A DNA stretch of 64,000 nucleotides. Source: Meira nashicola (lineage: Eukaryota > Basidiomycota > Exobasidiomycetes > Exobasidiales > Brachybasidiaceae). The notes below the pieces were generated by a model. That model worked only from the letters and a program-made list of their open reading frames with translations. It ran no database searches and had not been told where the DNA came from. A program made the position numbers and the translations under genes. The stretch's first letter is position 1; each line of letters opens with the position of its first letter. Below, one piece after another: positions 8,101 to 16,977 of this stretch. The stretch is from contig BCJU01000001.1 in the NCBI GenBank assembly GCA_001600355.1, positions 5,456,013 through 5,520,012 of the forward strand. The letters run 5' to 3'.

Positions 8101-10254
8101 CTAATCCCGCAATAGAGCATTGACAATGTGCTTGACTCGTAATTGTTTCAAGTCTGTATACGTTTGACCGACCCCAACAAAATAGATTGGCAATCCAGTC
8201 ACACTTGTAGCAGTTAAAGAGGTACCCACTTTATCATCAATCGTGTCGAACTTTGTTAACAGCATTCCGTCCAAGCCTCTCGGCCGGCTCACTCCACTGA
8301 AATCTTTCAAACTTTGATCAAATTTGGTCAACTGATCAACAGCTTCGTTTCCTACCAATGCTTCTCCAACGAACAAGATTTTATCGGGATCATTAACGGC
8401 TACTAATTTTGCCAAAGCTCGCATTAGCGGTTCATTATCTTGCATTCTACCTGCAGTATCAATCAAGACGACGTCAAAGCCTGATTTACGTGCATAAGTG
8501 AGAGCTTCTTTTGCAATTCCAGCAGCATCTTTTCCATATCCTTTCTCGTAAAGTTCAATCTTGTTTTTACCATCAGCAGTTCCATCACCTACACGTTGAC
8601 CGTCAACTTGCAATTGTCCCAGATTTCGAACATGCACACGTAATTGCTCAACAGCACCACTTCTGAACGTATCGCAAGCAGCGATAAGAACACGGAGATT
8701 ATTTTGCAGCAGCCAAAAGCAAACTTTAGCTAAATTTGTCGATTTACCAACCCCATTCACACCAACGAAGCATAAGCTATATGGCTGTGGACCTTCTTCT
8801 TCTTTCGCATTCTGTCCTTTTCCACGACCTTGTTGTGTAGCTAGATACGATGCATTTCGCATTGCAGATTGTTTTTTAGTAGAAATTTCTAGCAAAATAT
8901 CCGTACTAGTCTTTGGCGTTAAAATTCGAGTGATACTTTGTTCTAACGAATTGCGAACCTCATTCTTGATACTCCCGAAAGAGCCCACCTGTTTGCCGAC
9001 AAGACTTTTTGATACAGATGCACACAACTGTGCTGCAACATCAGCTGCCACATTCTTGGACTGTAGGTGAGATTGCATAGCTGCCAGAGCTGGTGCAAGA
9101 TCAGCCTCCGTCAAGGGTGTATTGCCTGTCAATCTAGAGAACAATGAAGCCTTTTTCTCTGAAGAACCGCTCAGAGAGAAGCGAGACCATATGCCAGAAG
9201 TGGGCGGAGAAGTAATATTATCCTCATCCTCCTCTTCTTCCTCTTCGCTTCCATCATCGACATCTGCAATCTCATAACGTCCATCGCTCTTTGTTCCCAT
9301 ACTACGTTCATCGATCCAACCGCTCAAATCACCACCGATTTGCTCTGTTGCAGGTGTGCCTGGACCATTTGATGAAAAATCTAGGGCTGCAATATCTTTT
9401 TCTGATAATCTTCCACCATCCCATTTTCGCATCTCTTTTGCTGGTCCTTTGTTCTTCTTGCCTGGCGTATTAGCTCCACCAGGAGTATCTGCCCCACTGC
9501 TTGCGGGCGAATCTTTGCCAAGGCTTGTCCTGCCTTTGGCCCCTTTCCCTCCCTTTATGTTGGTTTTCTTCAATCTTGTCCGCAATGCCTCAATATTCTT
9601 TGCAATATCTTGACCATCTGTCACGCCATCCTGTCCGTCTTGCAATGCTTTTGGTGTATCATCCCCAGATTCATGTGCTTTGCCATTTGTATCTTCAGCT
9701 GCAATGGCTGCCATAGTAGCCGTAGCACCTCCTGCTCCTGCAGTAACGCCAGCGCCTCCTTTGCGGCGACTTTGTTGTGCTGCTTCTCTCTCTAAGCCTC
9801 TCAAAATTTTGAGAAAAGTTGCCTCCCATTCTTGCAAGCGTGTATCAAACTCTTTCTTCAATTTTCGAACGGCGTTCATATTGGACGAAGATGTGCTACT
9901 TCCTTTGTGTGGCTGCGTGGCTTCACGTAGAGCGATCACAAAAGGTTTGAAGAATTGCAGAAAAGCTTCTTTAACAGATGCTAACAATTGAGGTACGTAT
10001 GACAATTGCAAAATGCGTTGATAAACAACGACAAATACCAGTTCTACATCATTTACCAATGACCATTGCAAGCTATAACCTTCTCGTTCATACTTATCGG
10101 ATGCTAGACGATCCTCTAAGAAAGCCGATCGAATTAAAGCGTCTACTGGATGATTAGCGAGCACACCATTTGTTTCGGATGGAATGGCAGGAGTGAAACT
10201 CTTTGACCATAAAACCAGACCGCTCCTAGTTAAGATGCTGAAATGGTCTAGCAT
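8101..10254 (-). CDS. SRP101: Signal recognition particle receptor alpha subunit
   Basis: 717 residues. The N-terminal SRX longin-like domain (about 1-140, beginning MLDHFSILTRSGLVLWS) binds the SRbeta GTPase and so anchors the protein at the ER. A charged linker rich in Lys, Gly and Asp/Glu follows (about 150-350). The C-terminal NG GTPase domain shows G1 GVNGVGKSTNLAK (about 498-510), DTFRSGAVEQL (about 530), G3 DTAGRMQDN (about 597) and G4 TKFDTIDD (about 670). With SRP54 it docks ribosome-nascent chain complexes at the translocon. The length is close to other fungal SRalpha proteins. Single exon, and the start is supported by the SRX domain beginning at residue 1. Symbol after yeast SRP101 (SRPRA in animals). 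Confidence 0.95.
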   Translation of the reverse strand: MLDHFSILTRSGLVLWSKSFTPAIPSETNGVLANHPVDALIRSAFLEDRLASDKYEREGYSLQWSLVNDVELVFVVVYQRILQLSYVPQLLASVKEAFLQFFKPFVIALREATQPHKGSSTSSSNMNAVRKLKKEFDTRLQEWEATFLKILRGLEREAAQQSRRKGGAGVTAGAGGATATMAAIAAEDTNGKAHESGDDTPKALQDGQDGVTDGQDIAKNIEALRTRLKKTNIKGGKGAKGRTSLGKDSPASSGADTPGGANTPGKKNKGPAKEMRKWDGGRLSEKDIAALDFSSNGPGTPATEQIGGDLSGWIDERSMGTKSDGRYEIADVDDGSEEEEEEDEDNITSPPTSGIWSRFSLSGSSEKKASLFSRLTGNTPLTEADLAPALAAMQSHLQSKNVAADVAAQLCASVSKSLVGKQVGSFGSIKNEVRNSLEQSITRILTPKTSTDILLEISTKKQSAMRNASYLATQQGRGKGQNAKEEEGPQPYSLCFVGVNGVGKSTNLAKVCFWLLQNNLRVLIAACDTFRSGAVEQLRVHVRNLGQLQVDGQRVGDGTADGKNKIELYEKGYGKDAAGIAKEALTYARKSGFDVVLIDTAGRMQDNEPLMRALAKLVAVNDPDKILFVGEALVGNEAVDQLTKFDQSLKDFSGVSRPRGLDGMLLTKFDTIDDKVGTSLTATSVTGLPIYFVGVGQTYTDLKQLRVKHIVNALLRD

Positions 10255-10662
10255 CTTGTGTTCCTTTTGAATAGGGGTTTGAAGTCTGAAAGGATGGAGG
10301 TCAAGTAGAAAGAACTGATAAATTCAATCCGTCCGTGCTCGGCATCAAGCTTCTTTCTGGTCTGGCAAAATGCAATTTAGGCTTTTTAGGCTAAAGACCT
10401 AGACCAAGCCTGACCCATCTTCGCGTTCCAATTCATTCCCCGCGCTTTACAACAACCACGCTATAGCTTACACGTGTAGAAGGGGCACGCCATACTGTAG
10501 TAAGGCACAATTAAATTTCTCGATGGGCAATTTTGCTCCACATGATGCAAGAATCTGCGCGGAATGCACCAAGACTTTTTGTTCTCCTTACTATGTATGC
10601 GAAAGGGAGGCATACATCCTTTTACTGACAAACATCCATCATAGCATCGTTTTCAACAACAA
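10255..10662. promoter_or_regulatory. Divergent promoter region, SRP101 / membrane protein
   Basis: 408 bp between divergent start codons. Mixed composition, and no strong TATA or repeat noticed. No gene is seen. Confidence 0.4.
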
Positions 10663-11901
10663 ATGTCAAATTCAGAAAACGATCAAACCAGTCAACGATT
10701 ATCAACATCCAGTTCGCATCCACGACCATTCGAAGATCACGTTTATCAACCTGTTCAAAGGGATCCAGAACTTGAAGGAGAAAGTGGAGAAAGCTCAGAG
10801 CAAAACAATCAACATTCTTCAAAAAATAAGATGGATGCCCCAGTGCAAAGACACTTGGCAAGAGTTCAAGTCATTACTCCTTTGAGTATTTTACTCAATC
10901 TTACTTCTTTGGTCGTTTGCTCAATTTTAATTCATCCAGGACTCAAAGAGATTCATGAAACTCATATCACACAATTCACTCCCAATCCCAACTTTATCTT
11001 GTTTTATTGGGGTGTTTTATTCTTGCTCCAGATCGGATTTGCTGTCTTGATTGTTGTTAGCCAAAAAGAGTTTACAAAAAAGACAATCGTATATGGAGTT
11101 GGTGTACGTTTAGCGCTTTCCAATCTACTCTTGGGTGTTTGGGCCATCACTTGGGTTATTAACAAACATGCATCTTTCCTTGCTGGTCTGGTCTTGCTGT
11201 CCGTTATTGGTGTTTTGCTCTTGCTTACCGCTTTGATTTTGGCAGTAAAGTATCCACCAAGTTCATCTAGACCTTTAGATTGGCTTTTCATCCATGTTCC
11301 GATCAAAATGTTTCTCGTCATTACGCTACAAGTTGATATCCCTCAAATGTTATTCATGGCATTGGGATGGTACGATACTCCAAAATCAACAGAAACAGAC
11401 ATTCGTGCTTTGTGGCCTTCATTCGGAATTTTGGCTGGTGTGGGAGCATTATCGGCCATTTGGATTTTCGCAGCAACAGATATCACATGGGCGATCTCTG
11501 GAATCTTTTTATACTTTGCCTTGCTCTACTCTAAAACACCCGAACTTCATGATCGTAGACCAGAGATCGTTGCTGCAATCATTTTGGCAATGGTTTTACA
11601 AGCAGTTGCTTTGCTCGGAAGTTTGCTGTACAAATGGTTGGGAAGCTATTCTCAAGCAGAAGAGGATCACGAACAAGAAGGTAGAGTCGCTTTGGGACGT
11701 AACCCTCAAGAAGAAGCTGCCGCTTTGCGTGCCGAAGCCGAGGCAGAAGCTGCCGCTGCTGCTGCAAGAGAACGTTCTCTAGCCGAATCACAAAATCATG
11801 ATCCAAGCGATGCAGGTAACACAAGTATAGCAGCATCGGACAATGCATCTTCCCTAGAACGAGGTGAAAACAACATCAAAGTCAGTCGCCGATTAGGGTG
11901 A
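10663..11901 (+). CDS. Uncharacterised polytopic membrane protein
   Basis: 412 residues, single exon, function not recognised. The N-terminus (1-65) is hydrophilic, Ser/Glu/Gln-rich and probably cytosolic. About eight or nine hydrophobic stretches follow, from residue 72 to about 330 (for example LFLLQIGFAVLIVV, LSNLLLGVWAITWVI and IVAAIILAMVLQAVALLGSLL). A conserved-looking loop HVPIKMFLVITLQVDIPQML sits between the fifth and sixth. The C-terminal tail (about 335-412) is an Ala/Glu-rich helix followed by a Ser-rich end. The layout resembles uncharacterised fungal Golgi or ER membrane families. I cannot name the family from memory, and no transport signature is visible. It is convergent with SPC1. 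Confidence 0.75.
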   Translation: MSNSENDQTSQRLSTSSSHPRPFEDHVYQPVQRDPELEGESGESSEQNNQHSSKNKMDAPVQRHLARVQVITPLSILLNLTSLVVCSILIHPGLKEIHETHITQFTPNPNFILFYWGVLFLLQIGFAVLIVVSQKEFTKKTIVYGVGVRLALSNLLLGVWAITWVINKHASFLAGLVLLSVIGVLLLLTALILAVKYPPSSSRPLDWLFIHVPIKMFLVITLQVDIPQMLFMALGWYDTPKSTETDIRALWPSFGILAGVGALSAIWIFAATDITWAISGIFLYFALLYSKTPELHDRRPEIVAAIILAMVLQAVALLGSLLYKWLGSYSQAEEDHEQEGRVALGRNPQEEAAALRAEAEAEAAAAAARERSLAESQNHDPSDAGNTSIAASDNASSLERGENNIKVSRRLG

Positions 11902-12151
11902 TTCTTGTTTGTTCTCAACTTTTCTGATATCCATTACCTATACCATTCATCCTTTTCATCATTCAACTGGAACTTTCACACCTCTTCTTGTAATTCAAAT
12001 GCTGCTAATTTGTCAATGCTAATGTCGCAATCTTTGAATCTTTTTTTTTGCGCAAATAGTGTGATGAGTCAAGATTTTGATGAAAATAAAAATACAATGT
12101 ATGTCATGAATAAAAAAACCATAGCTTAGATCTTCGCTCATTATGCTTTCT

Positions 12152-12640
12152 CTACTTGCTCTTTGCATCCTCTGAGCGTGGTCGGTTGGGTAACCAAATG
12201 ACGGGATTTTTATGATAAATTGGCCAAGGCGGGACAGCGACCTGAAGAGAGAGAGAGAATCACAGTTTATTAATCTCACTTTTTCGACCACATTCTTTTT
12301 ACCATTAACCCTACTTACAACCAAAGCAACGAAGCACGAGAAACCAAAGATGGACATGCACAAGAACAAATTGTCTGCAAAGTAGCCTAAAATCCAAGCT
12401 ACAATCTGTTCAAATAAGTGTTACCGTCAGCGAAATGATAGATCATGTGCTTGATAAAGTCAACTTACCGCTCCCATCACAATCACTTCTTGATTAATTC
12501 GATCGGCTAGCCTTTGACCTTGGAAGGGCTAAGAACGAGAGAGAGAATAACAAAAATAAGCAATGTGCAAATAAGGATAAATGTGAATTATCACTGTCAC
12601 TCACAATCTTGCCCTCCACAGCTTGACGAATGGCCTCCAT
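12152..12640 (-). CDS. SPC1: Signal peptidase complex subunit 1 (SPC1/SPCS1), four exons
   Basis: Exons 12640-12605, 12528-12469, 12405-12319 and 12241-12152 splice to a 90-residue protein with phase-0 junctions throughout. The product reads MEAIRQAVEGKI, then PFQGQRLADRINQ, then two transmembrane helices around VAWILGYFADNLFLCMSIFG, then PPWPIYHKNPVIWLP. This follows SPCS1 (FKGQ.LAE in the N-terminal part, PPWPIYRRHPLKWLP after the second helix). It is a non-catalytic ER-membrane subunit of signal peptidase. All donors are GTGAGT or GTAAGT, and all acceptors are TAG or CAG. Four exons in 273 coding bases contrasts with the intronless 8.9-kb TEL1 nearby. The spliced protein has the normal family length, which supports the model. 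Confidence 0.92.
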
Positions 12641-12942
12641 CTTTCACAATACAGTAGACCAGATGACGTTCAGTAGATGATAATAGCAATAGCGTTCTTT
12701 GTGAGGCTCGAGTTGTATTTAAGACTCGCTCGCATAATGCATTTACGCCCAGCTCTTGCCAGCGCTCTGTATGTACATACACACACTCTCTGACATTAGG
12801 TGTCGGCGCCGCGCATGCTTTTTAGCTATAGGGTCCAAGCGTGCAAAAGGCTGAGTTAAAAAGCATGCGAAGTGGAGAAATTAGAGCTGCTCACCTCTTT
12901 TACATCATAACCACAATCACCATCACAAAATAATAATATATA
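12641..12942. promoter_or_regulatory. Divergent promoter region, SPC1 / PBI2-like
   Basis: 302 bp between divergent starts. It contains a 13-bp inverted repeat with a 32-bp spacer (12812-12869) and a TAATAATATATAATG context immediately before the PBI2-like start. Confidence 0.5.
12812..12869. repeat. 13-bp inverted repeat in SPC1/PBI2-like promoter
   Basis: Left arm CGCATGCTTTTTA (12812-12824) and right arm TAAAAAGCATGCG (12857-12869) are perfect reverse complements separated by 32 bases. This is consistent with paired factor-binding sites or a cruciform. Function unknown. Confidence 0.6.
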
Positions 12943-13252
12943 ATGAGTTCCAACAAATCATACATTGTGTAAGTGTACTCATAATCAAAAGATTTGACGA
13001 ATGCATACTGATAATTAAATTTCCCACAGCATCTTTAAAGATGATGCTCCATCATCTAAAATTGATGAAGAGATCAAAAAGGTCACCGATGCAGGAGGCA
13101 AGATTACCCAACGTTATGACTCTTCGATCATGAAAGGTTTTGCAGCTCAATTGCCAGAAAACTTGGTCCAAAGCTATAGCAGCTTAACTTTAGGTAGCAA
13201 ACACGATTACCTCTCTTACATCGAACCAGATCAACAAGTTCACACACAATGA
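12943..13252 (+). CDS. Proteinase B inhibitor-like protein (I9 family, Pbi2), two exons
   Basis: Exons 12943-12968 and 13030-13252, with a 61-nt intron (GTAAGT donor, CACAG acceptor, TACTGAT branch candidate), encode 82 residues. The product starts MSSNKSYIVIFKDDAPSSK, has the central VTDAGGKITQRYD and KGFAAQLP segments, and ends in VHTQ. This matches the I9 propeptide-like fold and length of yeast Pbi2 (about 75 residues, ending EVHTN). Pbi2 inhibits the vacuolar subtilisin proteinase B and also takes part in vacuole fusion with thioredoxin. No signal peptide is visible, so it is probably cytosolic. The short first exon is needed for the start. Confidence 0.88.
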
Positions 13253-13344
13253 AGAACAACTAAAGTCTGGTTTATATATGTCTGTATTCAATTTGTACAA
13301 TGATTACAAAAACAAGAAGGGCACAACGGTTACCTATGTAGAAC

Positions 13345-13383
13345 AATGTATCTTCATAATGTATCTTCATAATGTATCTTCAT
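13345..13383. repeat. Perfect 3 x 13-bp tandem repeat
   Basis: Three exact head-to-tail copies of AATGTATCTTCAT lie between the convergent 3' ends of the PBI2-like gene and CCT2, just beyond the CCT2 stop codon. Probably a polymorphic minisatellite in a 3' untranslated region. Confidence 0.85.
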
Positions 13384-13397
13384 CTTTGATTTTCTCA

Positions 13398-14972
13398 TTA
13401 ATGAGCTTCTCGCCTCCTTGGTGCTGATTTAAGAACATCATCCACACGTAAAATTAATTCACTTGCTTCGCTGGCAGATAAAACGACCTGTCTCTTCAAC
13501 TTGTAGCTTTCAGTCACTCCCATATCTCTCATTGAGGTAACTTTACCTTGGAACAGGTCTAATCCGGCATCTTTATCTCCTCTTTGATGAGCAGCACGTA
13601 GTTGGGCTACTAGCTCAGAAGAATCTAGACCGGCATTGTTGGCCAAAATAGTTGGCAATTGCCTCAATGCTCTTGCAAAAGCTTCAGTTGCAAGTGCACG
13701 TTTACCGCTTGTTTTTCTTGCTTCTTCATCGACCTCTTTGCTCATACTCATCTCTGCGCATCCTCCTCCCAATACCACTCGTGTCTCTTTTACGGTTTGA
13801 CTCAAAACACTAAGAGCATCGTGCAATGATCTTTCGGCTTCATCCACCATTTGTGATGTGGCACCACGTAATACGACAGTGCATGCTTCCCCGGCAGATA
13901 CACCGGAGAATCGGATAAGACGGTCTTCTCCAATCATCACCTCTTCAATAAGATCACAATGTCCCAATTTCACCAATTCTGGTTTGTCAAATGTACTGGC
14001 AATCTCTCCTCCTGTGACCAATGCTAAACGTTCTACACCTTCAAAGTCGGCATGTTCAATACTTACGATTCCAGCTTCAGATAATAGCGATTCTGGATAA
14101 TTATAAATAAGTTGTCTGTTGATGAAACAGTTGATTCCGTGTGCTTTAATCTTTTCCACTTTGGCCTTCATCTTTTCCCTTTCTGCGCGTTCTAACTCTG
14201 CCAATTGTCCAGTTCCTTGAACACGAACTCTAGCGCCAAAGACTTTAATCTTGTCAGTATCCAAAGAAGTGTTTGCAATCAAAATCTTTGCATTTTCCAA
14301 GCGCTTTGGTGAGTTTGTGCCGATCCGTTTATCCAGGATAAAACCATCATCAAGGTATGAATCTGTCAATTTCCCTCCGACTTTTTTGATGATCTGAATA
14401 TTGTCAAGATTGGTAGATCCTTTTAGGCGTAAAACAGCGTCAACGGCTAGATTGGCAAAGTAGTCTTTATCGGCGGATAAAACTTTGGATGAAAGCGTGG
14501 TTCTTGCAATGTTGAACAAATCCTTGCGGAATGCTGCTGGATTTGAACTATTGTCCGTTGCACTGGAATCGAGAGCCCTTAGAGCCGCAGTACTAGCAAT
14601 ACGATAACCTTCAACAATTGTTTGAGGATGGATACGCATTTCCACCAACTTTTCCGCTTCACGTAACAATTCTGCTGCAAGAACACATACACTTGTCGTT
14701 CCATCTCCTACTTCATCATCTTGCACTTTGGAAATATTCACTAGAATTTTGGCAGCGGGATTATCGAGCGGGATACTTTTTAAGATTGTTGCTCCATCAT
14801 TTGTGACTGTAATTTCACCACTTCCAACAGATTGCAAGATCTTGTTCATCCCTTTTGGTCCTAAAGTCGATTTTACCAAGTCTCCTAAAGCAAGAGCACC
14901 TACAAAAGACGATAAACGAGCATTTTCAGCTCTTTCCTGAGTCGCCTCTTGGGCGAAAATTTGTGCAGACAT
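13398..14972 (-). CDS. CCT2: T-complex protein 1 subunit beta (CCT2)
   Basis: 524 residues, single exon, group II chaperonin subunit. Signatures in order: [17 protein letters not shown] (about 30-46), [33 protein letters not shown] with the catalytic Asp of [22 protein letters not shown] and [21 protein letters not shown] in the apical domain, and GGGCAEM near the C-terminal equatorial part. These are beta-subunit specific. It works in the TRiC/CCT ring that folds actin, tubulin and WD-repeat proteins in the cytosol. A second CCT subunit gene, CCT8, lies 42 kb away. The promoter is shared divergently with COX10. Confidence 0.97.
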   Translation of the reverse strand: MSAQIFAQEATQERAENARLSSFVGALALGDLVKSTLGPKGMNKILQSVGSGEITVTNDGATILKSIPLDNPAAKILVNISKVQDDEVGDGTTSVCVLAAELLREAEKLVEMRIHPQTIVEGYRIASTAALRALDSSATDNSSNPAAFRKDLFNIARTTLSSKVLSADKDYFANLAVDAVLRLKGSTNLDNIQIIKKVGGKLTDSYLDDGFILDKRIGTNSPKRLENAKILIANTSLDTDKIKVFGARVRVQGTGQLAELERAEREKMKAKVEKIKAHGINCFINRQLIYNYPESLLSEAGIVSIEHADFEGVERLALVTGGEIASTFDKPELVKLGHCDLIEEVMIGEDRLIRFSGVSAGEACTVVLRGATSQMVDEAERSLHDALSVLSQTVKETRVVLGGGCAEMSMSKEVDEEARKTSGKRALATEAFARALRQLPTILANNAGLDSSELVAQLRAAHQRGDKDAGLDLFQGKVTSMRDMGVTESYKLKRQVVLSASEASELILRVDDVLKSAPRRREAH

Positions 14973-15312
14973 CCTTGATAGAGTATCTGATGATGGTCAC
15001 AAGCGTTGAGAACGCTTTAATTTTTTTTGGTTAACCTTCGAAGTGCTTTCTTCGCGCTTTATCCGTGCGCGTTTGAGTGTTGACCCAAAAGCACAAAGGC
15101 GAAAACCTTCGACATTCTTCTTGAGCTGCATGTATGAAATAGAATAATTGAGCTAACACATACGCACACACGTGAGTATTTGTTTTTCTCTACAAGGAAG
15201 ATCTGCTGCTTACAGCATCTTCCGAAATCGGGTGAAAGAATAAGTGGTGTGAATCGGGAATTTGGCATGTTTTGTAGAGAATACCATCAAAGTGCTTTTC
15301 GCCTATGCGAAC
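14973..15312. promoter_or_regulatory. Divergent promoter region, CCT2 / COX10
   Basis: 340 bp between the CCT2 start and the COX10 ATG. It has a poly-T run near 15021 and a stretch of TTC/GAA triplets (TTCGAAG and TTTCTTCG, around 15035-15056) that loosely recalls heat-shock elements. The spacing is imperfect, so this is only a suggestion. Confidence 0.35.
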
Positions 15313-16674
15313 ATGAGTCAATTGGTATCAGCTCGATTGCTGATTGGTCCAGGGGCATCGAGAGGTGCAGCATTAACATGCTTATCTTCAAGAAAGCTCA
15401 CACGTTCACTAGGTTCTTCCAATCTTTTCAGTACGAGCTCGGTCAACAAACGTTCTTTGAACTCGAATTTCTTCCTTCCTTCTTACGATGCTCATCAAGT
15501 TAACATTGTGCCAATACGGCCTGCACCTGTTTCTAATCGATTATACGCTTCTATACGTAGTCTTACATCAACTAGGCGCAATCAGCAGCATTTAGCAATA
15601 TCAGCATATGCGCCACCTTCCGATGACCCGGAAATCACAAGTCGCATTCGCCCTAAAGATGGAACATTGTCGGAATTGAACCCTTCTTTGACACCCAGTC
15701 AAGCGTTGGCCGCTGGTTATCGTCCTGTTCCCGTCTTGACATCAAAGACACTTCCTCGTCTTTATCGACAATTAGCAAAAGCACAATTAACATTCTTGGT
15801 CACCTTGACGGGAATGGCAGGATATGCTCTTTGTCCGGCTGTTTTGTCCACATCTACGTCAATCACCACTCTCTTATCTATGACTTTCGGAACAGCCCTT
15901 TGTTCTGCAAGCGCAAATGCATTGAATCAAATGGTCGAATCTCCCTACGATGCTCAAATGCCACGAACACGGAATCGTCCCTTACCAAGTCGTTCTATCA
16001 CGCCTTTGCATGCTGCATCGTTTGCTACAGTGGCCGGTATTGGCGGCGTGGGAGCATTGGCAACCATCAATCCATTGACGGCTGCATTAGGTCTGGCAAA
16101 TATTGTCTTGTATTCCGGCATTTACACTCCAATGAAACGTGTATCGATTGTGAATACCTGGGTAGGCAGCATCGTAGGCGGAATTCCACCTTTGATCGGC
16201 TGGACAGCATGTACTGGAACATTGCACTTGGCAACTGATTTACCCGGATGGGCGTTAGCTGCCCTTCTGTTTGCATGGCAATTCCCGCATTTCAATTCAT
16301 TAGCGCATACTCTTCGTCGTGAATATGCTAGGGGAGGTTACCGAATGATGTCAGTAACGGATCCATCTTTGAATCGCAGAACGTCTTTGCGGTATGCGAT
16401 CAGTCTTTTGCCCATCTGTAGTATTCTTTTGCCTTGGACTGGCGTCGTTCATTGGTCGTATGCAATCCTTTCTGCTCCTATCAATTTAGCTTTGGTGTAT
16501 GCATCGTACGGATTTTGGAAGCATGATGGAGACAAGGCTGCAAGACAGTGTTTTTGGGTTAGTCTCATTCATCTTCCTGCGATCTTGCTCTTGGCTATGG
16601 CATGCAAGACCGAGGTGATCGAAGGGGTTCAACGTCGTATCTTAGGGGAAAAGGATGAGGAGGTAAACGAGTGA
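15313..16674 (+). CDS. COX10: Protoheme IX farnesyltransferase, mitochondrial (COX10)
   Basis: 453 residues from the ATG at 15313. In-frame codons upstream of it have no ATG. The N-terminal 90 or so residues are rich in Ser, Arg and Leu with few acidic residues, as in a mitochondrial presequence. The UbiA-type prenyltransferase core has about eight transmembrane helices. The first substrate motif is NALNQMVESPYDAQMPRTRN (about 202-221), with the Asp residues that bind Mg-farnesyl diphosphate. The second region, YTPMKR then NTWVGSIVGGIPPLIGW, is characteristic of COX10. It makes heme O from protoheme for cytochrome c oxidase at the inner mitochondrial membrane. It is convergent with the myosin gene. 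Confidence 0.95.
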   Translation: MSQLVSARLLIGPGASRGAALTCLSSRKLTRSLGSSNLFSTSSVNKRSLNSNFFLPSYDAHQVNIVPIRPAPVSNRLYASIRSLTSTRRNQQHLAISAYAPPSDDPEITSRIRPKDGTLSELNPSLTPSQALAAGYRPVPVLTSKTLPRLYRQLAKAQLTFLVTLTGMAGYALCPAVLSTSTSITTLLSMTFGTALCSASANALNQMVESPYDAQMPRTRNRPLPSRSITPLHAASFATVAGIGGVGALATINPLTAALGLANIVLYSGIYTPMKRVSIVNTWVGSIVGGIPPLIGWTACTGTLHLATDLPGWALAALLFAWQFPHFNSLAHTLRREYARGGYRMMSVTDPSLNRRTSLRYAISLLPICSILLPWTGVVHWSYAILSAPINLALVYASYGFWKHDGDKAARQCFWVSLIHLPAILLLAMACKTEVIEGVQRRILGEKDEEVNE

Positions 16675-16977
16675 ACAATGTACAACATGTATTTTTACAC
16701 ATTGCGAAATAGTAGATAATGAACATTCTTATCTTTGTATGCGAACATTTAAGCGAAAGTGTATAAAGCTTGATCATCGTTTTGCACTTAACAGTCAAAT
16801 CAAAGTGATGCATCATGACCTTAAGAAATTTCGAAGAATAAATGTATAAGATTTTCGCATGCGCTTATCAAGGCACGCTCACGTCGTCGTACAATGAATA
16901 ATTGTGTAAATGTACAGTAACCGGGTGAATGGAGAGGGAACTCGAGTAAAGAATATGAACCCAGAAAAAGAAAGAAA
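16675..16977. other. Convergent intergenic, COX10 / myosin V
   Basis: 303 bp of AT-rich sequence between two facing 3' ends. No gene is seen. Confidence 0.45.

Noticed and set aside
15035..15056. Heat-shock element upstream of CCT2
   Set aside because: TTC/GAA triplets are present but not in the alternating 5-bp units needed for a firm call.
15262..15312. Upstream extension of COX10 in the same frame
   Set aside because: It begins with TTG; the first ATG is at 15313 and the presequence fits from there.
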